From Tubiluchus corallicola (lineage: Eukaryota; Priapulida; Priapulimorpha; Priapulimorphida; Tubiluchidae), in assembly GCA_030141605.1 (NCBI GenBank), contig JAQGDQ010002394.1, forward strand, positions 57,801 through 121,800: DNA of 64,000 nucleotides, written 5' to 3'. The notes beneath the pieces were generated by a model that ran no database searches, was not told the DNA's origin, and saw only the letters and a program-made list of their open reading frames with translations. The position numbers and the translations under genes are program-made. How positions within the stretch are numbered: the first letter of the stretch is position 1; every line of letters begins with the position of its first letter. This document shows positions 29,131 to 39,098 of this stretch, piece by piece.

Positions 29131-30147
29131 ATGGCTGAAAAGAAAAAAATAAAGATAGGAATAACTCACGGAGATATAAATGGCATAGGCTATGAAGTTA
29201 TTTTAAAAACATTTCAAAGTAAAGAAATGTTAAACTTGTGCTTACCTATTATATATGGCTCCTCTAAGATAGCAGCTTATTATAAAAAAATATTGGACCT
29301 GCCCTCTGTTACATTTAATAAAACGGGAACTCCAGATAGAGTATATGATAAACAAGTCAACATTATAGATTGTGTAAATGAAACAGTATCTGTGGATATA
29401 GGCAATCCAACCGTAGTCTCCGGAAAAGCGGCTTATCAGTCCTTGGAAAGAGCAACCAAAGACTTGTTGTACAACAAGATAGATGCTATAGTTACAGCAC
29501 CTATAGGTAAAGGGAACATACAGTCTGACAAATTTAATTTTACAGGGCATACAGAATATTTTCAAAGCAAGGCAAAAATTTCAAATTCATTAATGTTAAT
29601 GGTTGGTGAAAACATTAAAATAGCTACATTAACTAATCATATACCTCTGAATCAAGTTCACAAAATGATAACCAAGGAGAATATTTTAAATAAATTATTT
29701 GTTTTGAATAAAGCACTTATAGAGGATTTCTCTATCAATAAACCTAAGATAGCTTTGCTTAGTTTCAACCCTCATTCAGGAGATAATGGACTGATAGGTA
29801 AAGAAGAAAAAGAAATTATAACCCCTGCTATACAAGAAGCGAATAACAAAAAATTATTGGCTTTTGGCCCCTACTCCGCAGATGGTTTTTTTGGGGCTGA
29901 TAATTATAAAAAATTTGACGCTATATTGGCAATGTATCACGACCAGGGACTTATTCCATTTAAAGTTCTTTCAGAGGGGGGAGGTGTGAATTATACAGCG
30001 GGTTTGCCTTTTGTAAGAACATCGCCTGCACATGGTACAGGTTATGATATAGCAGGGAAAAACAAAGCAACCCCTACATCGTTTAGAAATGCAATATATA
30101 CTGCAATTGAAGTATATAAAAGTAGGATAACATATGATAGTTTCTAG
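29131..30147 (+). CDS. pdxA: 4-hydroxythreonine-4-phosphate dehydrogenase
   Basis: NAD-dependent enzyme of the DXP-dependent pyridoxal phosphate pathway. The 338 aa product opens with GITHGDINGIGYEV, has the metal-binding His in FTGHTEYF, and contains the conserved AMYHDQGLIPFK and TSPAHGTGYDIAGK segments. It probably shares transcription with pepA. The next sequence is a decayed outer-membrane protein gene. Confidence 0.96.
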   Translation: MAEKKKIKIGITHGDINGIGYEVILKTFQSKEMLNLCLPIIYGSSKIAAYYKKILDLPSVTFNKTGTPDRVYDKQVNIIDCVNETVSVDIGNPTVVSGKAAYQSLERATKDLLYNKIDAIVTAPIGKGNIQSDKFNFTGHTEYFQSKAKISNSLMLMVGENIKIATLTNHIPLNQVHKMITKENILNKLFVLNKALIEDFSINKPKIALLSFNPHSGDNGLIGKEEKEIITPAIQEANNKKLLAFGPYSADGFFGADNYKKFDAILAMYHDQGLIPFKVLSEGGGVNYTAGLPFVRTSPAHGTGYDIAGKNKATPTSFRNAIYTAIEVYKSRITYDSF

Positions 30148-30181
30148 AATGAAAGGTTTTATAGAGAGAAGTGAATAAGTA

Positions 30182-30869
30182 ATGATGAGCGACTATAAGT
30201 TTTGTATTATTTAAGCATTGTTCTATTTGATGAAACGTCAGCACAGATAACATGGGCGGATATAAATCTCAGTTATGAAATTACGGATAAATTAGGAGCA
30301 TATAGGAATACGTTCTCATTATGGGGGTTCTTTACAAGGTTTTTCAGTTCGCCCCATTTTTGCCTGTAAACCGTTAAAAAATTTAGGTTTAATTGGAAGA
30401 CTTGGAGTTTTCTATCATTTTGCTAGAAACAAAAACATAGAGATAAGACCTTTTTGCAGGAGCGAAGTTTATATGCTCTCTTCTTTCTTTTATATTGTCT
30501 TCACATCTTTTTCGTTTAGAACAACGATGGCAAAACATAGTGTTTAGTTCTCTTGATTCTTACAAATTGCAAAGAATACGCTACAAATACAATTTATTGC
30601 TCCATCCTTTTGAAGATAAAGATACCTATATCACTGCTGGATGCGAAATTTTATTAACAAGCAAGGATTATATTAAAATGGACAAAATTTCGGTTTCTGA
30701 ACGTGGGCTTGAAATAGGTTATAATATTTCTTTTTTATATAAAGAGCGTAGGCATAATTTGCTTATCTTAGGGATAATGTTTTTGAACCCTTTTCCACAA
30801 AACACTGACTATGCTATCAGGCTGTCTTATAAATTTGACTGGGAGAAGAAAAACAACCAACAGCAATGA
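30182..30869 (+). pseudogene. Decayed outer-membrane protein gene (DUF2490-like?)
   Basis: Protein-like sequence continues across three frames. An ATG at 30182 leads to a hydrophobic start that breaks near 30210; the next frame gives a signal-peptide end and ITWADINLSYEITDKLGAY, breaking near 30300; then GIRSHYGGSLQGFSVRPIF to a T5 run at 30451-30455; then AGAKFICSLLSF through the open frame that ends at 30869 with LSYKFDWEKK. Alternating hydrophobic strands and the C-terminal FDW fit an outer-membrane barrel. The DUF2490 link is a guess. The 375-base ORF beginning with TTG at 30495 is only its last fragment. 30870-31069 holds nothing I can identify. Confidence 0.6.
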
Positions 30870-31069
30870 TAAGGGTTGTTAATGCTTTTTTTGTCTAACT
30901 TCCATGTTTTAAAACAAAGCTATTCCTCAGTAGAGATAGAATAACTCTGTTTTTAAGAACAAATATTGCAATGAACTTATCTTGGTGCTACTGTATATAT
31001 GTTAGTTTGTAAGAATTAATGCAGCAAACCAATGTAGTATAAAATTGTATATGATTGGCTTGTATACTT

Positions 31070-32329
31070 TTAGTTGTCAATTTTTAATTTTATGCTTTCA
31101 ATTCGAATATTAGAAACTTTTAATATTTGAAATTTTATATCTGAAATTTCAATCACTTCATTCAATTTTGGAATGCTTTTATAATGGTGAATAATATAAC
31201 CAGCAATGGTTTCGTACTCATCTGAACGAGGAATATTAAATTTGTATTTCTCATTTAAATAGTCGATTTCAAGCCTTCCAGAGAATATATATTCTTTATC
31301 ATTCAACATTTTTTCTTCAAGGTCTAAAGTGTCGTGTTCGTCTTTTATATCTCCAATTATTTCTTCAATAATGTCTTCAATAGTAACGATACCAGAAGTG
31401 CCGCCAAACTCATCTACTACAAGTGCAATGCTATTTTTATTTTTTATAAATTGGCTCAATAATTTATTCGCAGCCATTGTTTCTGTAACAATGTCAATTT
31501 GTTGTATTTGGGGTTTGATATTTTTAGGAGTGTTAAACAGTTTAATAGAGTCTACATAGCCAATAATGTTATCGATAGACTCTTTGTAAATTAGAATTTT
31601 TGAAAATCCTGTTTCAATAAATTTTTGTCTTAGATTTTCTATACTTTCTCCTTCTTCCAAAGCAACTACTTCTGGGCGAGGCACCACGCATTCTCGCACT
31701 TTTATTTTACTAAATTGTAAGGCTTTTTTAAAAATATTTACATCATATTGTTTCTCACATTCTTCTTTGTGTATTATCTTTTCTTCTTCGTTGATAAAAT
31801 TACTTAAATCTACTTTACTAAAATCGTTGTCCGTTTTTTCTTTATATTTTGCATTTAGAAAGAGTTTTAATATGAAACTGCTCAACTTGGTAGAAAGAAC
31901 AGAGATGGGGTAAAGTAAAACGTAAAAAAAAGAAATAGGTAATGCAAAAACTTTTAACAATAGATTAGGGTTGAGCCTAAAGAATACTTTAGGTAAAAAT
32001 TCTGCAAATATTAAAATAACAATAGTAGAGATTACTGTTTGATAAAAGAGTACCCAGTAGGTGGAAGTAGCAAAAGATTCAATAAACGGGACTAAAACCA
32101 CAGCCATTAAGATACCATAAACAACCAGTGCAATATTATTACCAATCAATATAGTAGTAATAAACTGGCTTGGCTTATTGGTAAAAACATTCAAAATATA
32201 TGACAGGATACCTTTGTTTTGCTTGTCTATTTCTACTTTTAGTTTATTAGACGAAACGAAGGCTATTTCCATACCAGAAAATAAAGCAGAAAGCCCAATC
32301 ATTAATATTACTAAAAGCAAGGTAGTCAT
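31070..32329 (-). CDS. CNNM/CBS-pair membrane protein (CorC/HlyC-domain family)
   Basis: A 419 aa protein with four hydrophobic segments in residues 1-165 (CNNM transmembrane domain, start LLVILMIGLSALFSGMEIAF), a CBS pair at about 205-330 (VPRPEVVAL, GIVTIEDIIEEIIGD) and a C-terminal transporter-associated domain at about 340-415. Related proteins act in magnesium or cobalt efflux; databases often call them hemolysins, but this is not a toxin. Some Bacteroidota members are named GldE; I cannot confirm that here. It lies 170 bp downstream of atpA on the same strand. Confidence 0.88.
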   Translation of the reverse strand: MTTLLLVILMIGLSALFSGMEIAFVSSNKLKVEIDKQNKGILSYILNVFTNKPSQFITTILIGNNIALVVYGILMAVVLVPFIESFATSTYWVLFYQTVISTIVILIFAEFLPKVFFRLNPNLLLKVFALPISFFYVLLYPISVLSTKLSSFILKLFLNAKYKEKTDNDFSKVDLSNFINEEEKIIHKEECEKQYDVNIFKKALQFSKIKVRECVVPRPEVVALEEGESIENLRQKFIETGFSKILIYKESIDNIIGYVDSIKLFNTPKNIKPQIQQIDIVTETMAANKLLSQFIKNKNSIALVVDEFGGTSGIVTIEDIIEEIIGDIKDEHDTLDLEEKMLNDKEYIFSGRLEIDYLNEKYKFNIPRSDEYETIAGYIIHHYKSIPKLNEVIEISDIKFQILKVSNIRIESIKLKIDN

Positions 32330-32501
32330 TTTAATCAGAATAAGTTTTAACCCCTGTTTTGTTTTATTAGAAAAAGGAAAGTAATACTTGCATTTGCATT
32401 ACCTCCCTTTGTATTATTTTTTTGTAAAGACTTTAATTTTTAATTAATCAACTTCTTTTTTTTATATAAATAACGATTTTCGTTATTCATAAGAATATGG
32501 A

Positions 32502-34097
32502 TTATTGTTTTTGCTGCTCCACTATATATTTGGCACTCACCTCTTTTACTACTTTTTCTATCTTATTCGTGATTCTATCATCTAGTTTGCCCTCTTTTAG
32601 TTCAGCAAGTAGTTCAGAGTGTTCTCGTTCCAAAGTATCCAAAAAGTCTTCTTCAAACTCTTTTACTTTACTAACAGGTATTTCGTTCAATAGTCCTTGG
32701 GTTCCACAGTAGATGATAGCTGTTTGTTTCTCTACCGTTACGGGAGAATACTGTGGCTGTTTCAAAATCTCTACATTTTTGGCTCCTTTATCTAAAATAG
32801 CCATAGTGGCTGCGTCTAAATCTGACCCAAATTTAGCAAACGCCTCCAACTCTCTATATTGGGCTTGGTCAAGTTTAAGTGTCCCTGCTACTTTTTTCAT
32901 CGATTTTATTTGTGCACTTCCACCTACACGCGATACTGATATTCCTACGTTGATAGCAGGACGAATACCCGCATTAAACAGGTTATTCTCTAAAAATATC
33001 TGCCCATCAGTAATAGAAATCACATTGGTAGGGATATAGGCCGAAACATCGCCTGCCTGCGTTTCTATAATGGGTAAAGCCGTAAGCGAGCCACCACCTT
33101 TTACTTCTTTTTTAAGAGAAGGAGGTAAGTCGTTCATATTTTTTGCCACTTCGTCTGATTCAATTACCTTGGCAGCACGTTCCAACAATCTGGAATGTAA
33201 ATAGAATATATCACCTGGATATGCCTCACGCCCTGGAGGTCTTTTCAATAGTAGTGAAACCTCGCGATAGGATACAGCTTGTTTAGATAAGTCATCATAA
33301 ATAATAAGAGCGTGTTTGCCCGTATCTCTAAAAAACTCACCAATGGCAGTTCCTGCAAAAGGAGCATAGTATTGAAGTGCTGCCGACTCGGAAGCAGTAG
33401 CCGAAACAATCACTGTATAGTCCATTGCTCCGTGCTTCTTTAATGTTTCTGCTATGTTTGCCACAGTAGAACCCTTTTGCCCTACTGCTACATAGATGCA
33501 ATAAACAGGCTCGCCTCTATCGTAAAACTCTTTTTGGTTGATGATAGTATCAATAGCAATAGCGGTTTTTCCCGTTTGCCTATCGCCTATTATTAATTCG
33601 CGTTGTCCTCTTCCAATGGGTATCATAGCGTCAATAGCTTTAATCCCTGTTTGCAATGGCTTTTTTACAGGCTGACGGTAGATTACACCGGGGGCTTTAC
33701 GCTCAAAAGGCATTTCATACAATTTTCCCTCTATTGCTCCTAAATTGTCAATAGGCTCTCCAATGGTGTTAATAATCCTTCCTAGCAAACCCTCTCCTAC
33801 ATTGATGGAGGAGATTTTATTCAGCCGTTTTACTACATCACCTTCATTGATGGTTCTGCACTCTCCTAAGATAACCACTCCTACATTGTCTTCTTCAAGG
33901 TTGAGGACTATGCCTTTTATTCCATTGCTAAATTCTACCAGTTCGTTAGATGCTACTTCTGACAATCCATATACTCGGGCTATACCATCGCCCACTTGCA
34001 GCACAGTGCCTACTTCTTCTAGTTTGAGGCTACTATCTATGCCAGTTAGCTCTTGCTTTAATACTTTTGATATTTCAGAGGGTTTAATACTACTCAT
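32502..34097 (-). CDS. atpA: ATP synthase F1 subunit alpha
   Basis: A 531 aa F1 subunit with Walker A GDRQTGKT at residues 171-178, the conserved [20 protein letters not shown] segment and the arginine-finger region [16 protein letters not shown]. Length is normal. It follows atpH by 23 bp. The beta and epsilon genes (atpD, atpC) are not in the window, and gamma (atpG) lies upstream of atpH rather than downstream of atpA. Confidence 0.98.
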   Translation of the reverse strand: MSSIKPSEISKVLKQELTGIDSSLKLEEVGTVLQVGDGIARVYGLSEVASNELVEFSNGIKGIVLNLEEDNVGVVILGECRTINEGDVVKRLNKISSINVGEGLLGRIINTIGEPIDNLGAIEGKLYEMPFERKAPGVIYRQPVKKPLQTGIKAIDAMIPIGRGQRELIIGDRQTGKTAIAIDTIINQKEFYDRGEPVYCIYVAVGQKGSTVANIAETLKKHGAMDYTVIVSATASESAALQYYAPFAGTAIGEFFRDTGKHALIIYDDLSKQAVSYREVSLLLKRPPGREAYPGDIFYLHSRLLERAAKVIESDEVAKNMNDLPPSLKKEVKGGGSLTALPIIETQAGDVSAYIPTNVISITDGQIFLENNLFNAGIRPAINVGISVSRVGGSAQIKSMKKVAGTLKLDQAQYRELEAFAKFGSDLDAATMAILDKGAKNVEILKQPQYSPVTVEKQTAIIYCGTQGLLNEIPVSKVKEFEEDFLDTLEREHSELLAELKEGKLDDRITNKIEKVVKEVSAKYIVEQQKQ

Positions 34098-34120
34098 ACT
34101 GTTTAAGATTAAAAATATTA

Positions 34121-34666
34121 TTATACAGTTTTATTAATAAACTGTTGTTTTATTGTTTTCAATTGAGTTGTTACACTGCCATCTATCTGCTTGTCATCTA
34201 TATTTAAAATGAAACCGCCTAATATTTCGGGCTGAACACTTTCTATAAGCTCAATTTCTGAATTCAACTTTTCTTTGATGATTGCTCCTATTTTTCTTTT
34301 TACAGTAGGATCTATTGTAGACGCAGTTACAAGGCTCACTTTTTTAATACCTTGCTTAGAATAATAAAAGGAGATAACATCTCTAAACATAGAGGTTAAA
34401 AATAATTCTCGTTTTTTGTCAAATACAAGATTAAGAAAATTGTAAGTAAGGTTATCCCAGTTTTTACCAAAGACTTTTTTAAATAATAATTTTTTATCCT
34501 CTGTTTTTACAGTCGGATTACTTAAAAAGGCAAAAAACTTTTTTTCAGAAACCAACAAAGACAATATTAATTCTGCATCTGTTTTTACTTTTTCTAAAAC
34601 CTTTTTTTCCAATGCCAGCTCAAACAAAGCCTTGGCGTATCGTACTGTTATTTTGCTATTTTCCAT
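34121..34666 (-). CDS. atpH: ATP synthase F1 subunit delta
   Basis: A 181 aa subunit joining F1 to the peripheral stalk. It starts with the family pattern [16 protein letters not shown], and the C-terminal domain contains [29 protein letters not shown] (only the core EILGGFIL...IDGS is diagnostic). It is 23 bp upstream of atpA and has its own TAnnTTTG box, so atpH-atpA can be transcribed independently of glmM. Confidence 0.95.
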   Translation of the reverse strand: MENSKITVRYAKALFELALEKKVLEKVKTDAELILSLLVSEKKFFAFLSNPTVKTEDKKLLFKKVFGKNWDNLTYNFLNLVFDKKRELFLTSMFRDVISFYYSKQGIKKVSLVTASTIDPTVKRKIGAIIKEKLNSEIELIESVQPEILGGFILNIDDKQIDGSVTTQLKTIKQQFINKTV

Positions 34667-34720
34667 ATGGTTTTAAAACTTATATTTTATGTTGTTTTTG
34701 TCAGCTTATAATAATCATCA

Positions 34721-34728
34721 CAAATATA
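34721..34728 (-). promoter_or_regulatory. -7 box (TATATTTG) for atpH-atpA
   Basis: TATATTTG on the minus strand matches TAnnTTTG; predicted start near 34716, about 50 bases before the atpH ATG, in the gap between glmM and atpH. Confidence 0.55.
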
Positions 34729-34793
34729 TAGCTTGTTTGGTTATGTGCGAAGATAATATTTTTGCCCAAACGAGTATATAGTTACTTTAATTT

Positions 34794-36170
34794 TTATCTT
34801 TTTATATCGTCCATTATCATTTGAGCCAACTTATTAGCTCCCTCTTTGCTTTTACTTTCGGAATATATACGTATAATAGGTTCTGTGTTAGAAGCTCTAA
34901 TTAGCACCCATTCATTGTCATATTCTATTTTTATTCCATCGATGTCTATAATTTTTTGCGAGCTATATTTTTTTTTCAATGTAGCAAAAATACTTTTTAT
35001 ATCAGTGTTTTTAGAGAGAACTATTTTATTTTTAGAAATAAAATAATTAGGGTACTGATTACGTAGTTCTGAGCATTTTTTACCACTTTTTGCTAAGTGA
35101 GTGAGAAATAAAGCCACACCTACCAAAGCATCTCGCCCATTGTGTAATTCGGGATAAATAACTCCTCCATTGCCTTCACCTCCTATTACAGCTCCTACCT
35201 CTTTCATTTTCTCCACTACATTTACTTCGCCTACGGCAGAATATTGATATTTACCGCCATATTTTTTTGTAATATCGGCCAATGCTTTGGATGATGATAG
35301 GTTAGAAACTGTATTGCCAGTTTTTTGCTGCAACAAGTAGTCGGCAACTGCTACTAATGTATATTCTTCGCCAAAGGGTGTTCCATTTTCATTTACTATT
35401 GCTAGTCTATCTACATCAGGGTCTACTACGAAACCAACATCAGCTTTTTGTTCTTTTACTGTTTCGGTTATTTCTATTATGTTTTCAGGTAAAGGTTCGG
35501 GGTTATGAGGAAACTCTCCTGTTGGCTCGCAATACAACTTCACAACCTCTTTCACACCCAATTTTTTCAGCAATGGGGGCAAAGAAATGCCTCCCACTGA
35601 ATTTACACAATCTATTACAACTTTAAGGTTGGCTTTTTTGATGGCTTTAACATCTACTGCTTCTAATTTTATGATTTCTTCAATATGCTTGTCAGTAAAA
35701 GAGTCGTCTTTTGTTATCCTCCCAAGATTATCTACCTCTTCAAAATAAAAATCTTCTCTATTGGCAATAGCAAGCAGTTCTTTGCCATCTGCATCCGAAA
35801 GAAACTCTCCCTTGCTATTTAATAGTTTCAGAGCATTCCAGTTTCTGGGGTTATGACTGGCAGTAACGATAATACCTCCTAATGCTTTTTCAAGTATTAC
35901 AGCCATTTCTACGGTAGGGGTAGTAGCAAGGTCTATATCTATTACATCTAGTCCTACGCTAACGAGTGTGTTGCACACGAGGTTTTTTACCATATTGCCT
36001 GATATGCGTGCATCTCTTCCTACTACGATTGTTTTGTTGTTGAGGGTATTTTTCTTTGCCCACAATCCATAGGCAGCAGTTAGTTTTACTACATCTATAG
36101 GGGTGAGACATTCTCCAACCCTTCCTCCTATTGTTCCCCTAATACCAGAAATGGATTTTATTAAAGGCAT
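34794..36170 (-). CDS. glmM: Phosphoglucosamine mutase (phosphohexomutase family)
   Basis: A 458 aa mutase with the phosphoserine loop TASHNPRNWNALK, the metal loop DPDVDRLA, the sugar loop GGEGNGGVI and the phosphate loop RASNTEPIIRIY. The GEGNGG sugar loop and family resemblance favour GlmM (glucosamine-6-P to glucosamine-1-P for UDP-GlcNAc) over phosphomannomutase. I place the start at 36170 (MPLIKSISGIRGT); the ATG at 36188 would overlap atpG. It sits between atpG and atpH, an unusual insertion in an ATP synthase cluster. Confidence 0.9.
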   Translation of the reverse strand: MPLIKSISGIRGTIGGRVGECLTPIDVVKLTAAYGLWAKKNTLNNKTIVVGRDARISGNMVKNLVCNTLVSVGLDVIDIDLATTPTVEMAVILEKALGGIIVTASHNPRNWNALKLLNSKGEFLSDADGKELLAIANREDFYFEEVDNLGRITKDDSFTDKHIEEIIKLEAVDVKAIKKANLKVVIDCVNSVGGISLPPLLKKLGVKEVVKLYCEPTGEFPHNPEPLPENIIEITETVKEQKADVGFVVDPDVDRLAIVNENGTPFGEEYTLVAVADYLLQQKTGNTVSNLSSSKALADITKKYGGKYQYSAVGEVNVVEKMKEVGAVIGGEGNGGVIYPELHNGRDALVGVALFLTHLAKSGKKCSELRNQYPNYFISKNKIVLSKNTDIKSIFATLKKKYSSQKIIDIDGIKIEYDNEWVLIRASNTEPIIRIYSESKSKEGANKLAQMIMDDIKR

Positions 36171-36180
36171 AAAATATGTA

Positions 36181-37059
36181 TTAAGCATTAAGAGCCTCTG
36201 CTCCTCCTACTATTTCAAGAATTTCGTTAGTAATAGAGGCTTGTCGTATCTTATTGTACTGTAATGTTAATTCTTTTCCTAGTTCTGTGGCGTTATCTGT
36301 GGCTTTGTGCATAGCGGTCATCCTTGCTCCTTGTTCCGATGCGTTGGAATCTAATATAACCTTGTACAACTGTGTTTTTAAGGTTTTGGGAATTATTTCT
36401 TTAAGGAGTTTTACCTTATCGGGTTCAAAAATATAGTCTAACTCTTTGCTTTCTTCTTTTTTATTTATTTTTAAAGGTAAATATTGTTCTTCTACTAAGA
36501 TTTGTGTGGCAGCATTTTTAAACTGGTTGTAAACAATGCTTATAAGGTCATATTTTCCTTTGATAAAACTATTAATAAGTTCTTCTGCTATTTCTGATAC
36601 CGCTTCATAGTTAAGGTGGTCATATATATCATTGTAATTTTTAATGATGTTATAGTTGTTGTTTTTTAAGAATTTTGTGGCATTTTTTCCTATAGCTATA
36701 AAATCTATATTCCCACTTTCTTGTAGGTCTTTGTAGGTATTACTTTCAATTATTTCGCCTACTTTTTTATTTACATTGGAGTTGAAGCTACCACACAAGC
36801 CTCTGTTAGCATTCACCGCTATTATCAATGCTCGCTTTACTTTTCGTTGTTCTGTAACGTTGAGGTTAGGTATGCTTGTTACTTGCGAACTGATATTTTC
36901 TGCTATTTCGTTTAGCTTTTCGGAATATGGCCTTAATTGTAAAATAGCATCTTGAGCTCTACGTAATTTAGAGGCTGACACCATTTTCATAGCACTCGTA
37001 ACTTGCTTAGTTGTAGCTACTGAATCTATTCGTGTTCTTATTTCTTTTAAATTTGCCAT
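36181..37059 (-). CDS. atpG: ATP synthase F1 subunit gamma
   Basis: A 292 aa rotor shaft subunit starting MANLKEIRTRIDSVATTKQ, with the conserved SASKLRRAQ segment and the C-terminal MTAMHKATDNATELG and RQASITNEILEIVGGAEAL helices. In the common order gamma follows alpha; here it is first, upstream of glmM, atpH and atpA, with a good promoter of its own. It is divergent from mnmA. Confidence 0.97.
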   Translation of the reverse strand: MANLKEIRTRIDSVATTKQVTSAMKMVSASKLRRAQDAILQLRPYSEKLNEIAENISSQVTSIPNLNVTEQRKVKRALIIAVNANRGLCGSFNSNVNKKVGEIIESNTYKDLQESGNIDFIAIGKNATKFLKNNNYNIIKNYNDIYDHLNYEAVSEIAEELINSFIKGKYDLISIVYNQFKNAATQILVEEQYLPLKINKKEESKELDYIFEPDKVKLLKEIIPKTLKTQLYKVILDSNASEQGARMTAMHKATDNATELGKELTLQYNKIRQASITNEILEIVGGAEALNA

Positions 37060-37081
37060 TTATTTCGATTATAGATAGGTG

Positions 37082-37112
37082 CAAATATAAATTTTTTATT
37101 ATACTTTAACAA
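37082..37112 (-). promoter_or_regulatory. Promoter of atpG (TTG-N20-TATATTTG)
   Basis: On the minus strand TTG (37110-37112) and TATATTTG (37082-37089) are 20 bases apart, a good -33/-7 pair. The predicted start near 37077 gives an 18-base leader. Confidence 0.7.
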
Positions 37113-37137
37113 GATTTATTGTTTGAGTTTGTGACAA

Positions 37138-38325
37138 ATGGCAAAAAACAAGGTAGTTATAGGACTTTCGGGAGGTGTTGATTCCAGCGTAGCTGCTTAT
37201 CTTTTGAAAAAAGAAGGATATGAAGTAATAGCTCTCTTTATGAAAAATTGGCACGATAAAACAGGTGTATTAAAGTCGGATTGCCCTTGGTTGGACGATA
37301 AATTTGATGCAATGGCGGTTGCTAAAAGTTTAGATATTCCTTTTGAATTTGTAGACCTAAGCGAAGAATATAGAAAAAAAGTTGTAGATTATATGTTTGC
37401 AGAGTATCAGAAAGGAAGAACACCTAATCCGGATGTGCTTTGCAATAGAGAGATAAAGTTTGATGCTTTTTTAGAATATGCTATACGGCTTGGGGCTGAC
37501 TATGTGGCTACTGGGCATTATTGCCGTGTGAAAAAAGAAAAAGAAAATTATAAACTATTAGCGGGGGTAGATAAGACTAAAGACCAAAGTTACTTCCTCT
37601 GCCAATTGAACCAAGAACAATTGAGCAAAGTTATTTTTCCTATTGGTGAGATAACTAAAAAGAAAGTGCGAGAGATAGCACAAAAACTTAATTTTATCAC
37701 AGCGAATAAGAGAGATTCGCAAGGGATTTGCTTTGTGGGTAAAGTAAATTTACCTGTGTTTTTGCAGCAAAAGTTAGAGGCAAAACAAGGAAGTATTATA
37801 GAAATATCAAGTGATTTTTATTCCTCTCTCCCGCCTGAAGGAATTAAGGAACATTATACTAAAAGTGAGTTGAAAAATCTTGTAAAACCTTATCAATATA
37901 GCAGTAAAGATGGGGAAAAAGTAGGGATGCACAGTGGTGCGCATTTTTATACCATAGGGCAGCGTAAGGGATTGAATGTGGGAGGTACGTCCGAGCCTTT
38001 ATTTGTCATAAACACTGATGTAGCACAAAATATTATTTATGTGGGGCAGGGTAAAACTCATCAGGGCTTGTTCCGTAAGGGTTTGTTTATTTGTCAAAAA
38101 GAAGTGCATTGGCTCAACCTCAAGGATAAGGTAAGAGAGGGACAGGCAAGGGATTACCTTGTGAGGATACGCTATCGGCAACAGTTGCAAAAAGCAAGGC
38201 TGTTTTTTGAGGAAGAAGGAATATATGTTATCTTTGACCAGTTGCAACGAGGCGTTACTGCTGGGCAGTTTGCTGTGTGGTATGAAAAAGAATGGCTGGC
38301 AGGGTCAGGAGTGATAGAGGGTTGA
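37138..38325 (+). CDS. mnmA: tRNA 2-thiouridylase
   Basis: Makes 2-thiouridine at the wobble position of Lys, Glu and Gln tRNAs. The 395 aa product has the ATP pyrophosphatase loop GLSGGVDSSVAA at the N-terminus and the two catalytic Cys in NPDVLCNREIKF and QGICFVG. The insertion between the catalytic and central domains is a little longer than in E. coli. It is divergent from atpG; 121 bases separate it from the next gene. Confidence 0.96.
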   Translation: MAKNKVVIGLSGGVDSSVAAYLLKKEGYEVIALFMKNWHDKTGVLKSDCPWLDDKFDAMAVAKSLDIPFEFVDLSEEYRKKVVDYMFAEYQKGRTPNPDVLCNREIKFDAFLEYAIRLGADYVATGHYCRVKKEKENYKLLAGVDKTKDQSYFLCQLNQEQLSKVIFPIGEITKKKVREIAQKLNFITANKRDSQGICFVGKVNLPVFLQQKLEAKQGSIIEISSDFYSSLPPEGIKEHYTKSELKNLVKPYQYSSKDGEKVGMHSGAHFYTIGQRKGLNVGGTSEPLFVINTDVAQNIIYVGQGKTHQGLFRKGLFICQKEVHWLNLKDKVREGQARDYLVRIRYRQQLQKARLFFEEEGIYVIFDQLQRGVTAGQFAVWYEKEWLAGSGVIEG

Positions 38326-38472
38326 GCAAAGTATTGTTAAAAGCAAGAAAACAGGGTGCTTAAATATGTGGTTATCTATTAAGGCGATAATTGAATTTAG
38401 TTTACTAAGTGGGAGTAATATTTATTTTTAGTTTTCGTTTATTATGTGTTATGTTTAATGTTTTGTGATAGG

Positions 38473-39063
38473 ATGAGTTTTGTTGGTGTTTTTTCTACTT
38501 TTGTGGTACTATTTGCAGTGATTGATATTATTGGGACTATTCCTATTTTAGTAGATTTGGAGAGTAGACGTAAAGGGGGAATTGAGCCATTGAAGACAAG
38601 TATGATAAGTTTGTTGATTTTGGTGGTGTATTTGTTTTTGGGTGAAAAGATTTTAAGTTTATTTGGTGTTACTGTTTATCATTTTGCAATTGCGGGTTCA
38701 TTTGTCCTTTTCTTTTTTGCTGTTGAGATGATCTTAGGAGTGAGGTTGTTCAATTATGGTGAAGGTGCGAAAGGAAATGGTTCTTTTGTTGTGCCTGTGG
38801 CCTTTCCACTGATTGCTGGAGCAGGTACTTTTACTATGCTGTTGTCGTTGAGAGCAAGTTATAGTATGGTAGATATTTTGGTGGCTTTGCTTTTGAATGT
38901 GATAGTGGTATTTTTGGTATTAAGATATGTGTCTTCTGTCAGGAAATGGCTGGGTGAGGTGGGTTTGAGTATTTCGCGTCAGGTTTTTGGTATTATTGTG
39001 CTAACAATGTCTATTAAGTTGTTTGTAGATAATTTAATGGTAGTAGTAGGGGGAGGTAAATAG
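38473..39063 (+). CDS. MarC/UPF0056 family membrane protein
   Basis: A 196 aa inner-membrane protein with six hydrophobic segments. It begins MSFVGVFSTFVVLFAVIDII and has the family motif DIIGTIPIL and the conserved FPLIAGAGTFTML. MarC proteins have no proven transport substrate. An upstream ATG at 38446 would add nine residues before the natural N-terminus and is not used. Its sense strand is visibly G+T-rich. Confidence 0.85.
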   Translation: MSFVGVFSTFVVLFAVIDIIGTIPILVDLESRRKGGIEPLKTSMISLLILVVYLFLGEKILSLFGVTVYHFAIAGSFVLFFFAVEMILGVRLFNYGEGAKGNGSFVVPVAFPLIAGAGTFTMLLSLRASYSMVDILVALLLNVIVVFLVLRYVSSVRKWLGEVGLSISRQVFGIIVLTMSIKLFVDNLMVVVGGGK

Positions 39064-39098
39064 TGCTTGTTTCATTGGTTTGATTGAGTGTTTGTGTG

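Noticed and set aside
30495-30869. 124 aa ORF as an independent gene
   Set aside because: It has only a TTG start, and protein-like sequence continues upstream in other frames, so it is the end of a broken gene.
31070-32329. Hemolysin (toxin) reading of the CNNM/CBS protein
   Set aside because: The hemolysin label is historical; the domains are CNNM, CBS pair and CorC/HlyC, matching metal-ion transport proteins.
32469-32487. 8-bp hairpin after atpA as a terminator
   Set aside because: On the minus strand it is followed by A-rich, not T-rich, sequence, so it does not fit an intrinsic terminator for atpA.
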